Assembly (NCBI GenBank): GCA_039513195.1
Contig: JBCCRM010000002.1
Span: 166,437 to 230,436 of the forward strand
From: Thermohalobaculum sp039513195
GTDB lineage: Bacteria > Pseudomonadota > Alphaproteobacteria > Rhodobacterales > Rhodobacteraceae
Reading direction: 5' to 3'
Length of the DNA stretch: 64,000 nucleotides
How positions within the stretch are numbered: the first letter of the stretch is position 1; each line of letters opens with the position of its first letter. Shown in pieces: positions 16,328 to 22,575 of this stretch. A program made the translations under genes and the position numbers. Under the pieces are notes generated by a model. It did no database searches. It was not told the DNA's origin and worked only from the letters and a program-made list of their open reading frames with translations.

Positions 16328-18036
16328 CCGCGCCGCTCTTCAGCTTCGGCATCATCACCGACACCCATGTGCGGGTGCCGGGCGGCGACCTCTCCTCCCC
16401 CTTTCCGGTTAACGAGAAGGCCAATGCCCGGGCCCGCTATGCCACGGCCCTCCTGGCGGCGCACCGCCCGGCGCTCAGCATCCATTTGGGCGATGTCGTC
16501 CATCCGTTGCCGCACATGTCCGCGTTTGGCCCCGCCGCGGCGGAGGCAAAAGCCATCCTAGCCCCCCTCGGCCCGGATTTGCGGCACGTGCCGGGCAATC
16601 ACGACATCGGCGACAAGCCCTCGCCCGGTATGCCCGCCAAGTCGTCGACTGCGGAGGGTTTGGCGCAGTACCGCGAGACTTTTGGCCCGCCTTGGCAGAG
16701 CTGGCAGCACCAGGGGATCCGCTTCGTCGCCATGACGGCCTCGCTGGTCAATTCGGGTCTGGCGGCCGAGTCCGACCAACGCGCCTGGCTGGAGGAGACG
16801 TTGCGGGCGGCCGAGGGTGAGCGGGTGTTCCTTTTCACCCACTACCCACCCTTCATCGCCGCACCGGACGAGGCCGATCACTACGACAACTATGCCGAGC
16901 CCGGGCGGCATTGGCTGCTCGACCTCGCGGCGGATACCGGGGTGGAGGCCGTGTTCTCCGGCCATGTCCACCACTTCTTCATGAACCGCTATCGGGGCGT
17001 GCGGCTTTACTGCCTGCTCCCCACCAGCTTCACCCGCCAAGATTATGCCGAGATGTTTCCGGTTGCGCCCGCGCCCGAATACGGCCGGGATGATGCCGGC
17101 AAATACGCCGTCACCCTGGTCGATGTGATGGCGGAGGGGCACCGGCTTCGCGTCGTGCCGACGGATGGCCTTGGAATGGAACCCGGCGATCCCTCGCCTG
17201 AGCCGACGCCTGAGCCGGCACCGCTGCCGCTGATCCCGCATCTGCGCCATGCCTGGTTCGAGGCCCGGCGCCTTCCCTACAAAGGCCCGATGGAGGAGTT
17301 CTCCCGCAAGCTTGCGCGCAACGACTACCCGCTGTTGCGTCTCCTCCAACTCGGCATCACTACGGTCCGAATACCCTTGAGCGACCTCGAAGACCCGGAG
17401 GCGCGCAGCAGGATCGAGGATTGGGCCGCTTGCGGCCAGCGCTTCGTCTTTTTCCGCATCGGCCTGCCAAAGGAGGTCGATGTCGAGGCGCTTCGCGGGA
17501 TCGGCGATGCAGCGGCGGCGCTGGAGGTTCTGGCGACCCGGGCGGATCTGGCCGATCTCGGCCCAGGCCTGCCAAAGGCGATCGCCTATCTGCCGGTACC
17601 GTTCTGGCTTAGCAAGGTGACCACATCGGCGGATGGCGGGCCGCTGGATGCGCCATACTCCCATGCGGTGAGTGCGGGCTTTCTGACGGCGCAAGCCGAT
17701 CTGATCTTTGCGTCACTTCCGGGCGGCCCCCCACCCGGCCTGGTGTTCCAGCTCCCCTGGGGAACGGATCCCGCAGTGACGATCCCGGATCTTGCGGCCC
17801 GCTGCCTGGCGTCAGGCACGCGTCTGGTCGCCAATGTCCGGTTGTCCCCCGCAAATCCCGCGGCCGCGAATTTCGACGACAGGGCGATTGCAGCCCATTT
17901 GCGCAAAGCGATCGATGCGGCGGAGGCGGCCGGTTCGGTCACGCTGCAATGCGACACCTTCGAAGATGTCGACCGCGGCTATGCTCCGCGCAACGGGCTG
18001 ATCGACCGGCGCGGCAACGTCCGCCTCCGCCCCTGA
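16324..18036 (+). CDS. Metallophosphoesterase with a C-terminal domain of unknown function
   Basis: 570 residues from GTG 16324, which overlaps the dioxygenase stop (GTGA). The frame is open further upstream, but that part is a shadow of the dioxygenase. Residues 1-285 are a calcineurin-like phosphoesterase: D13-x-H15 in IITDTHVRVPGG, HLGDVVH, VPGNHDIGD, FTHYPPF and FSGHVHHFF, so all five metal motifs are intact. After a Pro-rich linker (about residues 295-305, PEPTPEPAPLPL), residues 310-570 form a second region with repeated beta/alpha-like motifs (LQLGITTVRIPLSDL, RFVFFRIGLP, KAIAYLPVPFW, GLVFQLPWG, TRLVANVRLSP, GSVTLQCDTFEDVDRGY). This looks like a TIM-barrel-like fold, but I do not recognise a family. 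No signal peptide. Probably a cytoplasmic phosphodiesterase or monoesterase acting with the preceding dioxygenase. Confidence 0.82.
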   Translation: MTAPLFSFGIITDTHVRVPGGDLSSPFPVNEKANARARYATALLAAHRPALSIHLGDVVHPLPHMSAFGPAAAEAKAILAPLGPDLRHVPGNHDIGDKPSPGMPAKSSTAEGLAQYRETFGPPWQSWQHQGIRFVAMTASLVNSGLAAESDQRAWLEETLRAAEGERVFLFTHYPPFIAAPDEADHYDNYAEPGRHWLLDLAADTGVEAVFSGHVHHFFMNRYRGVRLYCLLPTSFTRQDYAEMFPVAPAPEYGRDDAGKYAVTLVDVMAEGHRLRVVPTDGLGMEPGDPSPEPTPEPAPLPLIPHLRHAWFEARRLPYKGPMEEFSRKLARNDYPLLRLLQLGITTVRIPLSDLEDPEARSRIEDWAACGQRFVFFRIGLPKEVDVEALRGIGDAAAALEVLATRADLADLGPGLPKAIAYLPVPFWLSKVTTSADGGPLDAPYSHAVSAGFLTAQADLIFASLPGGPPPGLVFQLPWGTDPAVTIPDLAARCLASGTRLVANVRLSPANPAAANFDDRAIAAHLRKAIDAAEAAGSVTLQCDTFEDVDRGYAPRNGLIDRRGNVRLRP

Positions 18037-18066
18037 CGGGCTGGTCGGCCGAAGATTCCGGCGAAC

Positions 18067-19029
18067 CTAGCGCGCTGGCAACATCTTGGATCGCAACGCA
18101 ACACTCCCCTGGCGGAGAAGGTCCCGCCGTTCCTCGAACCGCTCCGGCAACGGCAGACCCGTTGCGACATCAAAGGTGCCCGTGTATGGGCCCGAAAAGA
18201 GCGTCCGCTCAGCCTCGAAGCGTGCCAGCTTTGCGCCCCGGTCGAAACTGTGGCCGAGCCCAGCAATGCGGTACCCCGGTGCCGCAGCCACCTCATCGAG
18301 ATAGCCTTCCACCGACAGGTCGATCAGCGGGCCCGCCGCCCCCTCGAACCGTTCCGGCACCACATGCTCGACCAACAAGCGGCCATCGGCAAAGCGTCCG
18401 CGCAGGGTCCCAAATTTGCCGGTTCCCGGCAGAAGCAGCCCCGCCGCGGGTTCTAGCGGGACCCCACCGATGGTCGGGCTGGCGAACATCCCATCGCGCT
18501 CCACCGTTCCGGCGAGCACCGAGGGCTTGGCGGCATCAACAGGATCGATGCGCGACGCAACCACCTGCTGACCTCGCCATAGGCCCGAGACCGCAACCCG
18601 CATCCCAACCTCTGCAGTGCCGCGGGCATCCGCCTCCGGCACCACCGTGACCCCATCCACGGACAGTGCTCCGTCCGGTGCTATGACGGTAACAGTACCC
18701 AAGACCGGGTCAGCGACATGGACACGGCGCGCGAGGAGCGAGCCGCCGAGCTGCTCCGCCTCGATCGTCAGGGACTGCCCGATCCGGACCGCGTCGATCC
18801 CGATCTGGCCGAAGGTATCGGTGACCTCCGTCGCGCCATTGGTCACGACACGCAAGCCGTTCACCATCAACGAACCGAAATCCGTCAGTGTCCCGATGAT
18901 GCCGGTACCACCGATACCCCCCTCCGCCGGGGGCTTTGGGCCATCCGCCACCTGCTCCAGCGTCGTGCATCCGGTCACCAACCCGGCACCGAGACCGGCG
19001 ATCACCCCGCGTCGGTCAATTGCGCTCAT
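18067..19029 (-). CDS. DUF5666 domain lipoprotein
   Basis: 320 residues from ATG 19029 (MSAIDRRGVIAGLGAGLVTGC). The lipobox VTG-C21 marks an outer- or inner-membrane lipoprotein, and the twin Arg before the hydrophobic stretch could suit Tat export. A frame extending to 19158 lies inside the DUF6502 gene and is not used. The body is made of small beta-barrel-like repeats with alternating G/T/V strands (IGTLTDFGSLMVNGLRVV, IGQSLTIEAEQLGGSLLARRVHV, GTVTVIAPDGALSVDGVTV, GMRVAVSGLW). This is the OB-like DUF5666 pattern, about three copies. Start overlaps the DUF6502 3' end by 14 bp; an 8-G run just upstream serves as ribosome-binding site. Function unknown; DUF6502 and DUF5666 appear to be partners. 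Confidence 0.78.
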   Translation of the reverse strand: MSAIDRRGVIAGLGAGLVTGCTTLEQVADGPKPPAEGGIGGTGIIGTLTDFGSLMVNGLRVVTNGATEVTDTFGQIGIDAVRIGQSLTIEAEQLGGSLLARRVHVADPVLGTVTVIAPDGALSVDGVTVVPEADARGTAEVGMRVAVSGLWRGQQVVASRIDPVDAAKPSVLAGTVERDGMFASPTIGGVPLEPAAGLLLPGTGKFGTLRGRFADGRLLVEHVVPERFEGAAGPLIDLSVEGYLDEVAAAPGYRIAGLGHSFDRGAKLARFEAERTLFSGPYTGTFDVATGLPLPERFEERRDLLRQGSVALRSKMLPAR

Positions 19030-19897
19030 CACCGTCCCCCCCCGATGCCGTCTCTTGGTCGGACGGCTCTTCGGCTTCGTCAACCCGATAGAAAAACACG
19101 CCGAAACGGAACCGATGAGTGCCATCGTCGGCATCGAGATCCTCGGCTTGGCGATCATGGGCCAGCCGGTTCAGATCCACCAGAGCCTCGGTGGCCAGGG
19201 CGCGCGCGCGGCCCTCTAGCACATCGACCGAGCTTGACCGGAGCCGGTTGTAATAGACCGCGCGCTCCATAAAGGGCGGGTCGTCGCTCAGCAGGTTGTC
19301 CGCCGCTGCGGCGATGTGGTCACCGACATTCTCCGCAAAGAAATACACCTTTTGATCGAGATCCGCCGGCCCCAAAAAGGCGTCGCCAGAAAGCTCGACG
19401 GTCTCACCGTCCTCGCTGAGGCTTACCAAGCCCTGGCGGACCAGTTCGTCGAGGACGGTGCGCGGGCGGATATCGCGGCTGACCGCCTCGACCAATGCCT
19501 CGAAGCTTGGTCCATCGCGACCGGCGCGGGGCAAAGGCAGCGGCCTACCCTCGCCATCCGTTGTCTCCGGCGACGCCAACCAACGGCCAAGCACGGTGGC
19601 AAATGTCGCAACCTTGCGGCTCGCCTCGGTGTTCTCGCCCTCTGGGTCTTCCCGAAAACTGCGGACATCGCGCCGGTGCACACCGGTCAACATGCTGATG
19701 CGGCTGTCGGTGGGGCGTTGATCGTCCAGCCGGAAATCCCGCTCGGCCACCTCGACATAGACGCGCTTGATGATCCGGTAGAGCGCCGGGGCAGTCATTC
19801 CTTGCGCAATCAACGCACGCACCAATGGCCGCAGCAGGCCGCGCAGCACCTGCCCGAAGGCGTTGTCCTTGGGATCCGGGGTCTCATCAGTCATCAA
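19016..19897 (-). CDS. DUF6502 family protein, possible DNA-binding regulator
   Basis: 293 residues. The N-terminal half starts with an amphipathic segment (AFGQVLRGLLRPLVRALIAQGMTAPALYRIIKRVYVEVAERDF) followed by TDSRISMLTGVHRRDVRSFRED at about residues 61-82. That stretch reads as a helix-turn-helix: the family-specific S.I...TG..R.DV pattern resembles the recognition helix of winged-helix regulators. The C-terminal half is alpha-helical and acidic (about residues 130-293). No signal peptide or TM segment, so cytoplasmic. It is divergent from the fasciclin operon and 4-codon-overlapping with the DUF5666 lipoprotein. One copy of a 17-bp palindrome lies 16 bp upstream of its start, consistent with autoregulation. 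Family assignment is confident; the regulatory role is inferred. Confidence 0.75.
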   Translation of the reverse strand: MMTDETPDPKDNAFGQVLRGLLRPLVRALIAQGMTAPALYRIIKRVYVEVAERDFRLDDQRPTDSRISMLTGVHRRDVRSFREDPEGENTEASRKVATFATVLGRWLASPETTDGEGRPLPLPRAGRDGPSFEALVEAVSRDIRPRTVLDELVRQGLVSLSEDGETVELSGDAFLGPADLDQKVYFFAENVGDHIAAAADNLLSDDPPFMERAVYYNRLRSSSVDVLEGRARALATEALVDLNRLAHDRQAEDLDADDGTHRFRFGVFFYRVDEAEEPSDQETASGGDGDERN

Positions 19898-19912
19898 GCG
19901 AAACTAATCGGC

Positions 19913-19929
19913 GTGGAAAAAAAATCCAC
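19913..19929. promoter_or_regulatory. Operator candidate, copy 1 of a 17-bp A-tract palindrome
   Basis: GTGGAAAAAAAATCCAC: 5-bp arms around an A-tract, 16 bp upstream of the DUF6502 start. A near-identical copy lies 65 bp away (centre to centre) before the fasciclin gene. Confidence 0.5.
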
Positions 19930-19977
19930 GGCGAAAGGTTGACGAAATTTAGGTGCGACACAATTGCTTCGCTATGC

Positions 19978-19994
19978 GTGGGAAAAAATTCCAC
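19978..19994. promoter_or_regulatory. Operator candidate, copy 2 of a 17-bp A-tract palindrome
   Basis: GTGGGAAAAAATTCCAC, 18 bp upstream of the fasciclin lipoprotein start. Differs from copy 1 only at two symmetric-core positions. A TTGACG hexamer at 19939-19944 between the copies may be a -35 element for the rightward unit, but no good -10 is visible. Confidence 0.5.
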
Positions 19995-20012
19995 ATCACA
20001 GAGGAAGCTACC

Positions 20013-20513
20013 ATGAAACAGTTTCTCGCAGCCAGCCTGCTCGGCATCCTGTCCGCTTGTGCAGGGGCAACGCAGACCGCAACCACGTCCGCACCCGCCC
20101 CGCAGGCCGACATCGTCGACACCGCCGTTGCCGCCGGGCAATTCAACACGCTCGTCGCCGCCGTGCAGGCTGCCGGGTTGGTCGACACGCTGAAATCGCC
20201 GGGACCGTTCACCGTCTTCGCACCGACTGACGACGCCTTCGCGAAACTGCCGGAGGGCACGGTCGAGTCGCTGCTGCAGCCGGAGAACCGCGAACAGCTC
20301 ACCGCGATCCTCACCTATCACGTGATTGCTGGCGAGGTGATGTCCGCAGATCTGGTCGGCAAAAAGCTCGCCGCGAAAACCGTCCAGGGCAGCGATGTGG
20401 ATATCGATGCGACCGGCGGCGGCGTCCAAGTCGGCAATGCAAGCGTGGTCGCCGCGGATGTCGATGCCTCGAACGGCGTGATCCACGTGATCGACACCGT
20501 ACTCCTGCCCTAA
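20013..20513 (+). CDS. Fasciclin (FAS1) domain lipoprotein
   Basis: 166 residues from ATG 20013 (AGAGGAAG 7 bp upstream). Signal MKQFLAASLLGILSAC with lipobox LSA-C16. A short Thr/Pro/Ala linker precedes one complete FAS1 domain, about residues 34-166. The two conserved blocks are present: FTVFAPTDDAFAKLP (H1) and the final NGVIHVIDTVLLP (H2), with YHVIAGEVMSADL between. FAS1 domains mediate adhesion or surface interactions. Likely anchored in the outer membrane. It is followed 35 bp later by a larger secreted FAS1 protein, so the two form one unit, divergent from DUF6502/DUF5666. Confidence 0.92.
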   Translation: MKQFLAASLLGILSACAGATQTATTSAPAPQADIVDTAVAAGQFNTLVAAVQAAGLVDTLKSPGPFTVFAPTDDAFAKLPEGTVESLLQPENREQLTAILTYHVIAGEVMSADLVGKKLAAKTVQGSDVDIDATGGGVQVGNASVVAADVDASNGVIHVIDTVLLP

Positions 20514-20548
20514 CCGGCAGAGCGCCCAGGAATTGAGGAAACGATAAA

Positions 20549-22300
20549 ATGGCACACCCCATCACCTTCGAGTTCAAAGGCGTGGAGTTCACGCTGGAGA
20601 ACGGCCATCTCTTCATCGGCGACCACCCGGTGTCGCTGCTCGATTTCGCCCGCTTCGCCGCTGGCCAGATCGACTTGGCGCCGCCGCCCCCGCCGGAGCC
20701 CGGCAGCATTGTCGACATCGTGCTCGAGACCTCGGGGACCGAGGGGCTAGACGACAATGGCGGCGACTTCGACATCCTGCGGGAAGCGCTGGTCGCTGCA
20801 GGGCTGGTCGAGACGCTGGCGGACACTGAGGCGGACTTCTCGGTGTTCGCGCCGACGGACGACGCGTTCATAGAACTCGCCCGTTCGCTCGGCGTGGAGG
20901 TCGCTGATGGCGACGAAGCTGCTGCGCTGAACGGCATCCTCGCCGCCCTGACCGACCTTGGCGGCAGCGAGGCCGCTGGCCTGCAACTCCTCACCGATGT
21001 GTTGCTCTACCACGTGGCCCCGGATGGCCGAACCCTGGCGGAGCTGCAGGAAGACGGGACGATCAGCACCGCCCTGGGTGCGAGCTTCGATGTGTCCGGC
21101 ACACAGCTCATCGACAACGAGCCCGATGTGACCGACCCGCAGGTGGTTGCCCCGGACATTGCGGCGTCGAACGGCACCATCCAAGTGATCGACCGGGTGC
21201 TCCTGCCCCTCGACATTCCAGGCAACGAACCCGGCAACATTGTCGACATCGCGGTTGGATCGGACGACTTCAACATCCTGGTGTTAGCGCTCTCGACCGC
21301 GGGTCTGGTCGAAGCCATTCAAACGTCAGAGGATATCACCGTCTTCGCCCCGACCGACGCCGCCTTTACCCAGCTTGCGCTGGATCTCGGCTTCACCGGC
21401 GATCAGGGCGACGAGACGGCGGTCTTCAACTTCATCGCCGAGGTGCTGGCGACACTTGGCGACCCGATCGAGCTGCTGACGAACATCCTGCTCTACCACG
21501 TCTCTCCTGGCGAAAAGACGGCAGCCGAGATCGATGCGCTGGCTCATGTCGACACCCTGCTTGAAGGCGCGACCTTCGGCACCAAGGGCACCGAGCTGAT
21601 CGACAACGAGCCGGATGTGGCGAACCCAGACATCGTGATCCCGGATATCCCGGCTGCGAACGGAGCCATCCAGGCGATCGACCGGGTGCTCCTGCCCCTC
21701 GACATCCCCGGCAACGAGAGCGACGACGTCATCCAGGGCACCAATGGCAACGATGTCCTCGAAGGCGGCGGCGGCGACGACCGCATCTTTGGCTTCGTCG
21801 GCCAGGACCACATCTCCGGCGGCGACGGGGACGACATCCTCTCCGGCGGGATGATGTTCGACAAGATCCATGGCGACAACGGCGATGACCGCATTCACGG
21901 CGGCAAGGGAAACGATGCGCTGTTTGGCGGGCATGACGACGACATCGTCCGCGGCAGCAATGGCGACGACCTGGTCAAGGGCGGCGCCGGCAACGACAAG
22001 CTGTTCGGCGGCAAGGGCGACGACCGTCTGCTGGCCGGCGCCGGCGACGACAAGCTCTCCGGCGGCCAGGGCTCGGATCTGTTCGATTTCGAATGGGTTG
22101 TCGGTGAAAACCGGGTCCATGACTTTTCAACCGAAGACACGATCGAGCTGTCGGCCTCCGACTTCGCCGATTTCGACGCAGTCCTGGCCAATGCCACCCA
22201 GGTGGGCCACGCGACCGAGATCACCGGTGACCGCGGCAGCATCCTGCTGCTGAGCACCGATGTGGAGGAGCTGCAGGAAGACAGCTTCACCTTCGTCTGA
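20549..22300 (+). CDS. Secreted protein with two FAS1 domains and RTX calcium-binding repeats
   Basis: 583 residues with no N-terminal signal peptide; instead a short N-terminal beta module (MAHPITFEFKGVEFTLENGHLFIGDH) and a Pro-rich hinge at about residues 47-52. FAS1 domain A covers about 55-220 and domain B about 226-390; both end in GTIQVIDRVLLP or GAIQAIDRVLLP. RTX nonapeptides GGxGxDxL(x) run from about residue 390 to 515 (GTNGNDVLEGGGGDD ... GGKGDDRLLAGAGDDKLSGGQGSD). An acidic C-terminal tail ends in SFTFV, typical of a type I secretion signal. Expected to fold outside the cell on binding Ca2+. No ABC/MFP/TolC secretion genes lie in the window, so the exporter must be elsewhere. The two FAS1 domains have drifted in sequence but keep the same layout, suggesting an internal duplication. 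Confidence 0.9.
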   Translation: MAHPITFEFKGVEFTLENGHLFIGDHPVSLLDFARFAAGQIDLAPPPPPEPGSIVDIVLETSGTEGLDDNGGDFDILREALVAAGLVETLADTEADFSVFAPTDDAFIELARSLGVEVADGDEAAALNGILAALTDLGGSEAAGLQLLTDVLLYHVAPDGRTLAELQEDGTISTALGASFDVSGTQLIDNEPDVTDPQVVAPDIAASNGTIQVIDRVLLPLDIPGNEPGNIVDIAVGSDDFNILVLALSTAGLVEAIQTSEDITVFAPTDAAFTQLALDLGFTGDQGDETAVFNFIAEVLATLGDPIELLTNILLYHVSPGEKTAAEIDALAHVDTLLEGATFGTKGTELIDNEPDVANPDIVIPDIPAANGAIQAIDRVLLPLDIPGNESDDVIQGTNGNDVLEGGGGDDRIFGFVGQDHISGGDGDDILSGGMMFDKIHGDNGDDRIHGGKGNDALFGGHDDDIVRGSNGDDLVKGGAGNDKLFGGKGDDRLLAGAGDDKLSGGQGSDLFDFEWVVGENRVHDFSTEDTIELSASDFADFDAVLANATQVGHATEITGDRGSILLLSTDVEELQEDSFTFV

Positions 22301-22328
22301 TCCGGTTCCCCCTCCGGACGACGAACTG

Positions 22329-22361
22329 CACCCTACTGGAGCGATCCGGTGGGGTGTCTTT
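22329..22361 (+). terminator. Rho-independent terminator of the fasciclin unit
   Basis: 12-bp stem CACCCTACTGGA / TCCGGTGGGGTG (two G-U pairs) with a GCGA tetraloop, followed by TCTTT. It begins 29 bp after the stop of the FAS1-RTX gene. Confidence 0.7.
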
Positions 22362-22575
22362 CGCTGAAAAGCCACCGACAATGCATCCGCACAACAGGGC
22401 CAAACCGCCATTGGCTCGGCGCTATTGTCCCTAATGCATCCTTAATGTCCCCGCATTCCAAAGCGATCTAGCACCCGAGTTTGGTGAGTATGCGCGTGGC
22501 GCGGGCCCGGCCTGCGCCACGTCGCAAGCGGGGGGCGGTTGAACGGCAGGGGCGCCGTGACGCCGCGGAGGATGC

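Noticed and set aside
21720..22090. RTX repeats taken as a tandem DNA repeat or CRISPR-like array
   Set aside because: Periodicity is 27 bases and matches nonapeptide codons in one frame; spacers are not unique and the repeat is protein-driven.
20747..22290. Several minus-strand frames opposite the FAS1-RTX gene with long V/A/I runs
   Set aside because: They are complements of the GGxGxD repeat coding and carry no independent evidence.
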